From Latescibacteria bacterium UBA6620 (GTDB taxonomy: Bacteria > Latescibacterota > UBA2968): a DNA stretch of 39,260 nucleotides. The position numbers and the translations under genes are program-made. Location of the stretch: the NCBI GenBank assembly GCA_002433075.1, contig DJHM01000001.1, positions 1-39,260 of the forward strand, read 5' to 3'. This document shows, piece after piece, positions 1 to 7,639 of the stretch (position 1 is the first letter of the stretch; every line of letters begins with the position of its first letter). The notes below the pieces were generated by a model. That model was given only the letters and a program-made list of their open reading frames with translations, made no database searches and was not told the DNA's origin.

Positions 1-218
1 TGTGGATACAGAGATGAGGCCAGGATCGCTACAAGCTGACCGTCTACTACAACCGGGACTACGGGGAATTGTTCGACCTTCAGGAGGATCCGGCTGAAGT
101 CAACAACCTCTGGCAGGATCCCGCGTCTCAGGAGCTCAAACAGCACCTGATCCTCAAGACCCTCTTCGCCAAAATGGGAAAAGAGGAATTGCCGATGCCC
201 CGTATCTGGGGAGCGTAG
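1..218 (+). CDS. Sulfatase C-terminal fragment (gene cut by window edge, frame problem near start)
   Basis: The reading frame ending at TAG 216-218 encodes a tail of the form RYKLTVYYNRDYGELFDLQ followed by EDPAEVNNLW. This is the standard C-terminal signature of type I (formylglycine) sulfatases, where the chain ends soon after a 'YGELFDL..DP.E..NLW' block. The catalytic N-terminal part would lie upstream of the window. Within the same frame there is a TGA at 15-17. Bases 1-15 read in frame 1 give CGYRD, which would join naturally to GQDRYKL if one base were added near 16-18. So either the gene is frameshifted or the sequence has a one-base error there. Family assignment rests on about 65 residues only. 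Confidence 0.7.
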
Positions 219-250
219 AGGAGAAACCAACACGATGTCATTAGCCCCTT

Positions 251-1420
251 TTGTCAACGGTCATCGGTCACTGGTCATTGGTCACTGACCCACAACCCCG
301 CCTTTTCCTCTGGCACGACGATGCGTTGGCTGACGCCAAGGATCGAATCCTGTCAGGGGACCCCTCCATCCAGCCTTCCATCGATCGGTTGCGTAGCGAC
401 ATCGATCGAGCGTTCGAATTCCATCCTGTCTCTGTGATGGATAAAGCAGTCATCCCTCCCAGCGGCGACAAACACGACTTCATGAGTCAGAGCCCCTACT
501 GGTGGCCTGACCCTGACTCCGCAAATGGTCTGCCCTACATCCGCCGGGACGGCGAAATCAACCTGGAAGCTTCAAACTTCGATGCCGATCGCTTGAGAGC
601 TACGTGCAGCGCAATCGAAACGCTCGCCCTCGGCTGGTATTTCCTCGACAGCGAGCTGGCGGCGCAGCACGCGTGTCGACTCCTCCACGTCTGGTTCACG
701 GATCCAGCCACGCGGATGAACCCGCATCTCGAATACGGACAGGCCGTACCTGGAAGAAGCGACGGACGATCCGTGGGCATCATCGGTACGACCGCGTTCT
801 GCAGGCTGATCGACGCCATCGGGTTGCTCGAAGTATCCGGCGCAATGTCCGATATGGATCGGGCCGATCTACTGATGTGGATGAAAAGCTATCGTGATTG
901 GCTAATTTACAGTGAGCTCGGGAGGGGCGAGGCCAACGCGAAGAACAATCACGGGACCTGGTACGATGCCCAGGTGGCTTCAATCGCCCTGTACACCGGC
1001 GACCCCCGCATTACCCGGGCTCTCGCCGAAGAGGCCAGACTCGACCGCATCGCCCGTCAGATCGAACCGGACGGCTCGCAGCCTCACGAGCTCTCGCGAA
1101 CACGATCGAACCACTACGTCGTTTACAACCTGCGGGCGTATCTCTCCCTCGCTCGGTTTGCCGAGTACACCGATACCGATCTCTGGCACTATTCCGCCGA
1201 CGATGGACGAAGCATCCGGAAAGCCATCGATTGGCTCGTGCCCTATGCACTTCACCAGAAGGAATGGGCGTGGCAGCAGATCACGCCCTTTTCCCGGCGC
1301 GAGTACGTGCGCATATTCCGGCCAGCCCTTTCAACCTACAAGGACCCGACGTATCAGAATGTGCTGGACGTCCTCGACGCGCAGGGTTGCGCCGATCACC
1401 GCGAGCACCTGTTGTGGTGA
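251..1420 (+). CDS. Alginate-lyase-family protein (PF05426-like polysaccharide lyase)
   Basis: A 389-residue protein resembling the alginate lyase / PL5-like alpha-toroid family, which cleaves uronate polysaccharides by beta-elimination. Visible hallmarks are SPYWWPDP at about 81-88, the NNHGTWYD block at 232-239 (Asn-His pair plus Tyr, the usual active-site segment of this family) and a late Arg/Tyr-rich region. No convincing signal peptide is seen, which is odd for a polysaccharide lyase. The start is uncertain: TTG 251 lies next to a 7-bp tandem repeat (259-286) that would be translated as the N-terminus. TTG 278 is an alternative that leaves the family-like start '..DPQPRLFL'. The sulfatase tail lies just upstream, suggesting a sulfated or uronic-acid glycan context. 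The substrate cannot be told from sequence. Confidence 0.8.
   Translation: MSTVIGHWSLVTDPQPRLFLWHDDALADAKDRILSGDPSIQPSIDRLRSDIDRAFEFHPVSVMDKAVIPPSGDKHDFMSQSPYWWPDPDSANGLPYIRRDGEINLEASNFDADRLRATCSAIETLALGWYFLDSELAAQHACRLLHVWFTDPATRMNPHLEYGQAVPGRSDGRSVGIIGTTAFCRLIDAIGLLEVSGAMSDMDRADLLMWMKSYRDWLIYSELGRGEANAKNNHGTWYDAQVASIALYTGDPRITRALAEEARLDRIARQIEPDGSQPHELSRTRSNHYVVYNLRAYLSLARFAEYTDTDLWHYSADDGRSIRKAIDWLVPYALHQKEWAWQQITPFSRREYVRIFRPALSTYKDPTYQNVLDVLDAQGCADHREHLLW
259..286. repeat. Four degenerate 7-bp tandem units (GGTCAYY)
   Basis: Four consecutive heptamers: GGTCATC, GGTCACT, GGTCATT, GGTCACT. A single related piece (gtcattggtcac) recurs at about 2816-2827 in front of the first PhyH gene. The pattern resembles short tandemly repeated heptanucleotide elements of cyanobacteria and other bacteria. 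It overlaps the 5' end of the alginate-lyase reading frame and makes its start ambiguous. Confidence 0.7.
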
Positions 1421-1826
1421 GCCAGATCCGGCCGGCCTCATCGCGCCGCAGTTACAGGCCGAGTGGATTCAGAACGGCGCACCCTCGCCGCCGTCCCTGG
1501 TGTGCGCTCAAAGAGCTGTAAGGCGGGCGTATAGCCACTACCCTAGGCATGATTGAGGGGGACAAGGCTAGCTTCGTGCTTGCCGCTGGGGATCGCAATC
1601 AGGGCATCCCCTGCGTGCATCCATTGGGAGCCCGCGTCCCAGAGGCCGTGAATCGGTCCGGGGCTGTTCGCCCCAGCCAAGGACACTGATCAAGGGAGGG
1701 TGCGGTCAGACGTCCCGCTCCACGGAGGGAAGCGCAGATCAAAGCGTCCCCGAGCAGAGCACAGGGACGAGAGTGATGGCTTTACGCAAGCCGACGGGCG
1801 GGAGCCCGTCGGCAGGGAGCAAAAGG
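1421..1826 (+). other. Gene-free 400-nt stretch, 3' part highly structured
   Basis: No credible coding sequence is seen between the alginate-lyase gene and the Ldh_2 start. Bases 1421-1550 show nothing recognisable. Bases 1551-1826 contain a run of inverted repeats, listed under the separate candidate RNA/leader entry. Confidence 0.6.
1551..1826 (+). promoter_or_regulatory. Candidate structured RNA or 5' leader upstream of Ldh_2
   Basis: Inverted repeats read by eye: GATTG 1551-1555 with CAATC 1596-1600, enclosing GGCTAGC 1566-1572 / GCTTGCC 1578-1584 (UUCGU loop, one mismatch); GGGC-A-TCCC 1602-1610 with GGGAGCCC 1626-1633 (one bulged A); GGGGC 1660-1664 / GCCCC 1670-1674; TGATC 1687-1691 / GATCA 1737-1741; CGTCCC 1745-1750 / GGGACG 1764-1769; and a perfect 10-bp stem GCCGACGGGC 1790-1799 / GCCCGTCGGC 1804-1813 with a GGGA loop, directly before AGGGAG at 1814-1819. 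GGCTT 1778-1782 / AAGCC 1788-1792 overlaps the left arm of the last stem, so the two are mutually exclusive. It matches no riboswitch, RNase P, tmRNA, SRP or 6S RNA consensus I know. No folding was computed; in GC-rich DNA some of these pairings will be chance. Confidence 0.4.
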
Positions 1827-2795
1827 ATGCCGAACATCAAGGTAACCGACCTTCACACCTGGGCGACAAAGACCCTTACCACGGTCGGCGTGAAAGAGAA
1901 GGATGCCGCTCACATCGCCCAGTGTCTCATCGACGTCGACAAGCGCGGCGTGAAGAGCCACGGCACGCGTCAGTTGCGTCGTTACGTGAAAGAATTCCAG
2001 AACGGCGAGATCAACCCGGCGCCCGAAATCCGCGTGCTGCGTGAAACCGATCAGAGCGTTCGACTTGACGGGGACGGAGGGGCGGGATACCTCGTGGCGA
2101 CTCAGGGCGTCGATGCGGCCTGCGCGAAGTCGAAGGACGTCGGGATCGCCGTTGCATCGACCTGCAACCACGGCCACGTCGGAAGTGAAGGCATCTATGC
2201 TCGTCGCGCCCTCGCCCACGGCCTGATCTCATGGTGCGTCGCCGGCGGAACGCATTGGTCAAGGACGGACGAAGCGAATGCCACCGTCTGGAATGCTATG
2301 CATTCGCCTCCGATGTGTATGGCCGTGCCATCCGACGATGGCGGCCCTCCGTTGGTTCTGGATATGAACGCCAATCAGTTCGGCCGAAGCGACACTGCCG
2401 AGGCCGCCATCGCCGCTGGCTATGGAAAATCCGTCTTTGGCAGTCTCGGGATGCGCTTCATTTCCACCCTTGTCGGCGGCGTGCTTTCCGGCGACACCGG
2501 ATCCGAAACCGAACGCGTCTATAAGGGCGCCAATCGGGGTTTCGTGTTCATCGCGCTCGATCCAGACACTGTCGGGGATGGCACGGCCTTCAAGAAACGA
2601 GCGCGTGAGGTCATCGACGAGAGCCTCACGTTGCCCCCGATGGCGGGCACGGATGCCTCCGCCCTTCCCGGCACGCTCGAATGGAGACGCGAGCGCGCCT
2701 GTGAATCGAATGGCGTCCCGATCCCCAACGATCACCAGGAAATGCTCGAGCAGATCGCCCGCGATTTCACCCTGGACCCGCCGAAGTGGATGTAG
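1827..2795 (+). CDS. Ldh_2-family malate/L-lactate-type dehydrogenase (first copy)
   Basis: A 322-residue NAD(P)-dependent dehydrogenase of the Ldh_2 family (malate, L-lactate, ureidoglycolate, 2,3-diketogulonate and similar 2-oxo-acid reductases), structurally unrelated to classical LDH. Family marks: the SHG motif at 45-47 followed by LRRYV, and the NHGHVG..GIYA block around 114-124, equivalent to the usual 'NHfG..g.Y' segment with the catalytic His. I chose ATG 1827, which has AGGGAG seven bases upstream. An in-frame GTG at 1773 would force translation of a perfect 10-bp hairpin. A more canonical paralogue sits at 37138. The middle of this copy is more divergent (VWNAMHSPPMC in place of the usual 'P.GG....l.TNP' region), so the substrate probably differs. 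Confidence 0.88.
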   Translation: MPNIKVTDLHTWATKTLTTVGVKEKDAAHIAQCLIDVDKRGVKSHGTRQLRRYVKEFQNGEINPAPEIRVLRETDQSVRLDGDGGAGYLVATQGVDAACAKSKDVGIAVASTCNHGHVGSEGIYARRALAHGLISWCVAGGTHWSRTDEANATVWNAMHSPPMCMAVPSDDGGPPLVLDMNANQFGRSDTAEAAIAAGYGKSVFGSLGMRFISTLVGGVLSGDTGSETERVYKGANRGFVFIALDPDTVGDGTAFKKRAREVIDESLTLPPMAGTDASALPGTLEWRRERACESNGVPIPNDHQEMLEQIARDFTLDPPKWM

Positions 2796-2799
2796 AGCG

Positions 2800-2815
2800 A
2801 AAGGACCTTCCTTTT
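2800..2815 (+). terminator. Weak hairpin with short T run after Ldh_2
   Basis: AAAGGA 2800-2805 pairs with TCCTTT 2809-2814 over a 3-nt loop and is followed by another T. It lies 5 nt after the Ldh_2 stop codon. The stem is short and AT-rich, so this is a tentative terminator. Confidence 0.25.
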
Positions 2816-2914
2816 GTCATTGGTCACCCACCTTCGCCACGGCCTTCGCTGAAGTTACGGCCCGTCAGGAAGGCTACGGCGCAACTGGCCTTTATTTCAC
2901 TCTCGAGTATCTAA

Positions 2915-3682
2915 ATGGAAGCGTTAACCTCCGAACAAAAGACCTTCTTCGACGATAACGGCTACCTCGTCCTTCCCGGCTTCTACGACGAAGCGACGAT
3001 GGCGGAGGTGCGCGATCAGTTCCACGATCTGATCGCCAATACTGACGGGCGTCCGGCCGCGCTCCGATACAGCTATATGGATCCCGCCGAAGGATACGAG
3101 ATCGATCCCTACAACCCGAAAAACGTTCGCGGCATTATGGATCAGACCCTTGCCAACGACTACTGGTACAACCAGTTTCTGGACCCTCGCATCATCGAAG
3201 TCCTGATCGATCTGTTCGGCCCCGATATCGACTTTCACAACGGCAAGGTCCGCAACAACCCGCCCGGCTTCGTCAACGACCAGAGCTGGCACCAGGACTG
3301 GCCGTACGAGCTTCACACGAAGCCCGAACTCGCTGCCGCCATCACCTACCTCGACGAAACGGACGTCGATCAGGGCGCCACATCCGTCATCCCCGGCAGC
3401 CACAAGCGCGGCGAATGGCCGACCCTAGAAAGCAGCCACACGATCCCCGATACCGAGGTTGCCGAAGTCGAGACCCTGACCGTCAAGACTCGACCCGGGG
3501 ACGTCCTCTTCATCCACGTTCAGGTCGTACACACGGCCGGCCACAACTTCACCAACGTCTCACGCCACAAAATCATCAACGAGTACAAGACAAAGAGCGC
3601 CGTCGACTGCTGGGGGAACAGGTGCGCCTTCGCCGGCTTGCCGCTCGCCCGGAACGGAAAAATCGTCACCCACCCGGTGTAG
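2915..3682 (+). CDS. Phytanoyl-CoA dioxygenase family protein (PhyH 1)
   Basis: A 255-residue non-haem Fe(II)/2-oxoglutarate oxygenase of the PhyH family (PF05721). The 2-His-1-carboxylate facial triad is visible as H126-Q-D128 in SWHQDWPYE and a distal His at 206 in VVHTAGHN, with R217 positioned to bind the 2-oxoglutarate carboxylate. The N-terminus 'L T.EQ.. FF.. NGYLVLPGF' is the usual PhyH start. The family hydroxylates diverse substrates, including fatty acyl-CoAs, ectoine, phosphonates (PhnY, TmpA) and natural products, so the substrate is open. It is followed after 56 nt by another PhyH gene with low similarity outside the core motifs. Together they directly precede the PhnZ-like operon, so either could be an upstream hydroxylase. 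Confidence 0.92.
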   Translation: MEALTSEQKTFFDDNGYLVLPGFYDEATMAEVRDQFHDLIANTDGRPAALRYSYMDPAEGYEIDPYNPKNVRGIMDQTLANDYWYNQFLDPRIIEVLIDLFGPDIDFHNGKVRNNPPGFVNDQSWHQDWPYELHTKPELAAAITYLDETDVDQGATSVIPGSHKRGEWPTLESSHTIPDTEVAEVETLTVKTRPGDVLFIHVQVVHTAGHNFTNVSRHKIINEYKTKSAVDCWGNRCAFAGLPLARNGKIVTHPV

Positions 3683-3738
3683 CCGATCCCCGAATCCCTT
3701 GCCCCCACAACACCATCGCAACGATCTCTGACACATCG

Positions 3739-4536
3739 ATGCCTGATCTGAACCTTCGCGAAGGGTACGAACGAGAAGGGTTTGCTGTCCTGGCCGATCC
3801 CGTCCTGCCGTCGTCCGTCGTGACCGCCGCACTGGATGGAATGAACTCGATCCGCAGGGGCGAATACGACCGTAGGGAGCCGCCAGAGTCCTCCTTGTGG
3901 AACCCGGGCGAAGACCCGGACACGTTGTGCAAGATCGAGCAGCCACAGAAGGCCAGTCAGGGTGTATTCGATCTCATCCGCCATCCGACCGTCGGGAAAC
4001 TGGCCGCCGAAGTCACCGGCGCCGACTGGGTTCAGGTCTGGTGGGTCCAGCTTCTCTACAAGCCGTCCATCGAAGCATCCGATTCGGCCAGAGTTAACAT
4101 CGGGTGGCACCAGGACCGGCACTACTGGCAGAGCTGGGAAGAAGGCAGCGAGCTACTGACCGCGTGGATCGCCCTCTCCGACGTCGGCGTCGACAGCGGA
4201 CCGATGCGATTTGTGGCTGGCTCGCACGACTGGGGATTCCTGGACGGGGCGAGCGACTTCAAAGGGCAGGACGTGGAGGCGGTGAGATCCGGAATCCAGA
4301 TTCCTGACGATCGCACGTGGGAAGAAAAGCCCGCCCTGATGAGGGCCGGTGGTCTGAGCCTCCACCATTGTCTTACATTTCACGGAAGCACAGCCAACCG
4401 GTCGGGCCGGCCCAGAATGAGTTTCGCCGTCCATCTGCGAACTCAGAACAGCCGCCCCGTTAACAACGAACGGAAGAGTCTGACTCGATTCATCGACGAT
4501 GAGACAGTCTGCCCCGTGATCTACAGCAGCCGGTAA
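3739..4536 (+). CDS. Phytanoyl-CoA dioxygenase family protein (PhyH 2)
   Basis: A 265-residue PhyH-type Fe(II)/2-oxoglutarate oxygenase. Iron ligands are H124-Q-D126 in GWHQDRHYW and H205 in CLTFHGSTAN; the 2-oxoglutarate Arg is R216 (or R214) in RSGRPRMSF. The reading frame is open much further 5', but that part overlaps PhyH 1 in another frame. ATG 3739, giving MPDLNLREGYEREGFAVL, fits the family N-terminus, so I took that start. It probably forms a pair with PhyH 1, with the exported-protein/MFS/HD-oxygenase operon starting about 50 nt later. The substrate is not predictable. Confidence 0.92.
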   Translation: MPDLNLREGYEREGFAVLADPVLPSSVVTAALDGMNSIRRGEYDRREPPESSLWNPGEDPDTLCKIEQPQKASQGVFDLIRHPTVGKLAAEVTGADWVQVWWVQLLYKPSIEASDSARVNIGWHQDRHYWQSWEEGSELLTAWIALSDVGVDSGPMRFVAGSHDWGFLDGASDFKGQDVEAVRSGIQIPDDRTWEEKPALMRAGGLSLHHCLTFHGSTANRSGRPRMSFAVHLRTQNSRPVNNERKSLTRFIDDETVCPVIYSSR

Positions 4537-4588
4537 GGACCCCCTGCTATTTATGGCCACTTTGAGCCGACTTCGGTCAAGGCGAACT

Positions 4589-5317
4589 ATGAGACGACGC
4601 CTCTTCATTTTTCAATTTCCACTACTCCTTTTGCATTCGTCTGCGCCAGCCGGCGCAGACGCGCTGTGGGATCGTGCAATCGGCGTGGCCACCGCGAACC
4701 GCGATCTTGTCCCTGGAAAATGGGTCGAGCGAAGAGAATCTTTCGACGTCAAAGGAGAACCCCACCTCACATCCTCTACGACCGTCGGTTTCACTCAGTC
4801 CGTCACCGGCGACATTCACATCAATCTCCTTGCCGCAGAGAGCAACGGTACCGACATCACTGAAGATATGAGGTCGAAGTTCGACGAGCAGATCGCACAC
4901 TTTACCCTCCAGAACCCCGAGTACAACCCGTTCCACCCGAGTCACCAGGGCCAGATCAAAGCAGAGCAAGATGGACGGTCTCGTGTTGTCGGCGCACAGG
5001 TGCTGGTTGCCTACACCTATCGCCAGACGACGGACGAAGGCCAGTGGAGGGGCACCACGTGGATCGACGAAGTCACGGGGCGGCCTTCCGAGCTGTCTGT
5101 TCGGCTTCGCGGCCTCCCGAAAATGATCGGCGAAGACGAACGTCACGAATTGATCCTCAACGTCACCTTCTACAGCGGCCCTGAACCGATGTGGTATCCA
5201 TCGCGAATCGTCACGCTCGAAAGGGCGACGCTCAACACCTTCCCCCACACGGCTTTCTACACCACAATTGAGACCTCGATCCGACTGACGGAATACTGGA
5301 AGATCGAGTTCCATTGA
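4589..5317 (+). CDS. Exported protein of unknown function, possibly LolA-like fold
   Basis: A 242-residue protein with a clear N-terminal signal sequence: MRRR, then a hydrophobic core FIFQFPLLLLH and an AGADA-type cleavage region near residues 20-25. ATG 4589 is preferred; an in-frame ATG at 4553 would put 12 charged residues ahead of the signal. The mature part is beta-rich. Segments such as W-R-G-TTWIDEVTGRP around residue 150-160 and a C-terminal 'TEYWKIEFH' recall outer-membrane lipoprotein-sorting-like (LolA-type) half-barrels, but this is weak. The stop codon overlaps the TTG start of the MFS gene, so the two are translationally coupled. It may be a periplasmic partner of the transporter. 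Function unknown. Confidence 0.75.
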   Translation: MRRRLFIFQFPLLLLHSSAPAGADALWDRAIGVATANRDLVPGKWVERRESFDVKGEPHLTSSTTVGFTQSVTGDIHINLLAAESNGTDITEDMRSKFDEQIAHFTLQNPEYNPFHPSHQGQIKAEQDGRSRVVGAQVLVAYTYRQTTDEGQWRGTTWIDEVTGRPSELSVRLRGLPKMIGEDERHELILNVTFYSGPEPMWYPSRIVTLERATLNTFPHTAFYTTIETSIRLTEYWKIEFH

Positions 5318-6498
5318 CGAACACCGGTCCGATCGCCGGGCGATGGACCAAAACGCTCGCCTACTTCGCGTCTTTCGTTGCCCTGGGCCTTGCCCTCGCC
5401 GCGCTCGGGCCCACCCTTCCCTGTCTCGCCGACCTGGCCGGCGTTTCACTCAGTTCCCTCAGCACCATCTTTATTGCACGCTCCGGGGGTTACCTGGCCG
5501 GCGCAGTGACCGGTGGACGTCTGTACGACCGCATTCCCGGTCACGTCGTCCTAGGCACCGTGATCGCAGTGATGGCCCTCTGCCTCGCCCTCGTGCCCTT
5601 CGGAAGGTCGCTGCCGCTTCTCGCGCTCATTCTTTTTATCCTCGGATGGGGTGAAGGCGGTGTCGATGTCGGCGGAAACACCTTACTCGTCTGGCTCTAC
5701 CCCTGCGGGCTGTCTCCGTGGATGCACGCCCTCCATTTTTTCTTCGGCGTCGGCGCTCTCGTCTCCCCTTTGATTGTGGCCTATACGATGGAATCGCACG
5801 GGTCGATCGCCAGTGTCTACTGGCTGTTGGCTGTGCTCCTCCTGCCCATCAGCCTCGTCATCCTCATTCAACCCAGCCCCCCGATCGCCGAACACGCGAA
5901 GGACCGCACCGCCTCGCTCGCCGGACACCGCACGAGTCTGTTGTTCATCGGTGGCCTTCTCTTCGCAGCCGCGGGGGCCGAAATCGGGTTCGGCAGCTGG
6001 ATCTACACCTTCGCCATTCGACTCCAGCTTACAGACGCGCTTAGCGCAGCCGTGCTCACCTCGACCTACTGGACCGCGTTCACCATCGGCCGTCTCTTCG
6101 GGATTCCCCTATCTGCCCGCCTGAGTCCCCCAGCCATCCTGCTCCTCTGCGGCGCCGGCTGCGGCACCGGCGTTCTGTCTCTCTGGATTCGACCTGATGC
6201 GGCACTTTGGGCCGGTACCGTCGTCGCGGGATTCGCGGTCGGACCGATGTTCGCATCGATCGTTGCGCTCGCCGAGCTGACGATGCCCATATCCGGCCGT
6301 TCTACGGGGTGGTTCCTCGTCGGATCAAGCGCGGGGGCGATGAGCGTGCCCTGGATCATCGGCCAGTTCTTCGAGACGGCCGGGCCGCAGGTCACGTGGG
6401 TTGTCATCCTGCTCGACCTCTGTCTCGGTTTCGGTATCTATGCTATATTTGAGATTCGAAACCGAAAAATCACAGACCTGCCAGGAGCGCGACGATGA
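5314..6498 (+). CDS. MFS transporter, NaGLT1/MFSD4-like
   Basis: A 394-residue integral membrane protein with about 12 hydrophobic segments typical of the major facilitator superfamily. The N-terminal half carries LGPTLPCLADLAG, an RSGGYLAGAVTGGRLYDR loop (motif-A position, between TM2 and TM3), then GGNTLLVWLYP and ALHFFFGVGALVSP. These blocks match the NaGLT1/MFSD4 branch, which includes sodium-dependent sugar transporters. It starts at TTG 5314, overlapping the upstream TGA, and its own stop overlaps the ATG of the HD-domain gene. This places it as the permease of the five-gene operon. The substrate is unknown; a sugar or small organic compound is plausible. Confidence 0.85.
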   Translation: MTNTGPIAGRWTKTLAYFASFVALGLALAALGPTLPCLADLAGVSLSSLSTIFIARSGGYLAGAVTGGRLYDRIPGHVVLGTVIAVMALCLALVPFGRSLPLLALILFILGWGEGGVDVGGNTLLVWLYPCGLSPWMHALHFFFGVGALVSPLIVAYTMESHGSIASVYWLLAVLLLPISLVILIQPSPPIAEHAKDRTASLAGHRTSLLFIGGLLFAAAGAEIGFGSWIYTFAIRLQLTDALSAAVLTSTYWTAFTIGRLFGIPLSARLSPPAILLLCGAGCGTGVLSLWIRPDAALWAGTVVAGFAVGPMFASIVALAELTMPISGRSTGWFLVGSSAGAMSVPWIIGQFFETAGPQVTWVVILLDLCLGFGIYAIFEIRNRKITDLPGARR

Positions 6499-7040
6499 AC
6501 ATTATCGACCATATCTTTGACATCTTTAGACGCAACGGCGAAGCCCTCTATGATGGCGGTGAGGCCGTAACCCAGTCCCAGCACGCGCTTCAGGCCGCCA
6601 CACTGGCAGAACAGGAAGGCGGATCCCAGACCTTGGTCGCTGCCGCCCTCCTGCACGACTACGGCCACGTTGCCGACGAATCGGAGGACACGCTCGATCG
6701 ACCCGTGGACGGCAAGCACGAGCTTGTCGGACATCGCCTCCTCACAGAGCACTTTATCGATGCCGTCACGGAGCCCGGTCGTCTGCACGTCGCCGCCAAG
6801 CGATACCTCTGTGCGGTCGAAACCGACTATTTCGACAAGCTTTCACCCGTCTCCGTCCGCAGCCTCGAGCTACAGGGCGGTCCGATGACCGAGTCGCAGA
6901 CTGCATCGTTCGAATCGAATCCTCACTGTAGGGACGCCGTTCAGGTGCGGCGTTACGACGAGCAGGCGAAGGATCCAGAGATGACCACCCCGGACTTCGA
7001 GCACTTCAGACCCTGTCTCGAAGCCGGTCTGCGCAAATGA
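6495..7040 (+). CDS. PhnZ-like HD-domain diiron oxygenase
   Basis: A 181-residue HD-domain protein matching the 'phosphonate degradation HD' group that contains PhnZ and TmpB, mixed-valent diiron oxygenases cleaving the C-P bond of 1-hydroxyphosphonates; myo-inositol oxygenase is a more distant relative. Visible ligands: H30, H54-D55, H75, H98 and D155. The H30-H54 spacing (24) and H98-D155 spacing (57) agree with what I recall for PhnZ. Group-specific blocks are GGEAVTQSQHALQAA (21-35), HVAAKRYL (98-105, with K102 a likely phosphonate contact) and LELQGGPM (124-131), plus YDEQAK (154-159). ATGA overlaps join it to the MFS gene before and the HAD gene after. PhnZ normally follows a 2-oxoglutarate hydroxylase (PhnY). 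Here the operon supplies a JmjC-like oxygenase, and two PhyH genes lie upstream. The exact substrate is inferred, not proven. Confidence 0.85.
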   Translation: MNIIDHIFDIFRRNGEALYDGGEAVTQSQHALQAATLAEQEGGSQTLVAAALLHDYGHVADESEDTLDRPVDGKHELVGHRLLTEHFIDAVTEPGRLHVAAKRYLCAVETDYFDKLSPVSVRSLELQGGPMTESQTASFESNPHCRDAVQVRRYDEQAKDPEMTTPDFEHFRPCLEAGLRK

Positions 7041-7639
7041 TCGACGTCATCCTGTTCGACGTCGCCGGTGTCCTCGTGGAGCTCACCGGCGTCGACCAGA
7101 TGATGACGTGGACAAGTCACCGTCACAGCGTAGATGCGCTATGGGACCTCTGGCTCGCCTCTCCAGCCGTGCGCGATTTCGAGAGCGGCAGGATCGGTTC
7201 GGACACGTTCAGTCACCGTCTGGTTGAAGAGTTCGACCTCTCGGTAGATGCAGGGTCGCTCGTCGCGTCTTTCGACGCTTGGATCGATGGCCCATATCCG
7301 GAAGTGATTCCGTTGCTCGATCGACTCCGCGGTCGTTTCAAACTTGGCACGCTCAGTAATACGAACGAGCGCCATTGGCCCAGATTCATCGATGAGATGA
7401 GAATGGGACCCCGATTCGACGTACACTTCCCGTCTCACCAGACAGGCAGGTTGAAGCCGGATTCGGAGTGCTTCGACTACGTCGTGCATCAACTTGGCGT
7501 GGAGCCCGACAGGATCCTCTTCCTCGACGACAACGAAACCAACGTCACGGCGGCTCGTGCATCCGGTCTCCGATCCGAGCGAAGCGTCACCGCAGCGGGT
7601 ACCGTTGACTGCCTCGAATCGATGGGCCTCCTGGCGTGA
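7037..7639 (+). CDS. HAD-IA family hydrolase (phosphatase-like)
   Basis: A 200-residue haloacid-dehalogenase-superfamily hydrolase with a helical cap inserted after motif I. Motif I is LFDVAGVLVE with nucleophile D8; the second Asp of the usual DxD is replaced by Ala (DVAG), as also occurs in YihX-type sugar phosphatases (DxGN/DxGG). Motif II is LSNTN (S107-N108), motif III includes K140 in RLKPDSECF, and motif IV is FLDDNETNV (D164-D165). It probably dephosphorylates a small phosphorylated metabolite in the cytoplasm. ATGA overlap with the PhnZ-like gene and GTGA overlap with the next oxygenase show one translational unit. A phosphatase here fits breakdown of an organophosphorus compound or its product. 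Confidence 0.87.
   Translation: MIDVILFDVAGVLVELTGVDQMMTWTSHRHSVDALWDLWLASPAVRDFESGRIGSDTFSHRLVEEFDLSVDAGSLVASFDAWIDGPYPEVIPLLDRLRGRFKLGTLSNTNERHWPRFIDEMRMGPRFDVHFPSHQTGRLKPDSECFDYVVHQLGVEPDRILFLDDNETNVTAARASGLRSERSVTAAGTVDCLESMGLLA

Noticed and set aside
15..17. TGA as a selenocysteine codon in the sulfatase tail
   Set aside because: Sulfatases have no selenocysteine at this position, and no SECIS-like hairpin was evident after it; a frame error is simpler.
1773..1826. Upstream GTG start for the first Ldh_2 gene
   Set aside because: Would translate a perfect hairpin; ATG 1827 has a proper Shine-Dalgarno and matches the family N-terminus.
1551..1826. RNase P, tmRNA, SRP or 6S RNA
   Set aside because: Searched by eye for the conserved boxes of each (such as GAGGAAAGTCC or a 3' CCA acceptor) and found none.
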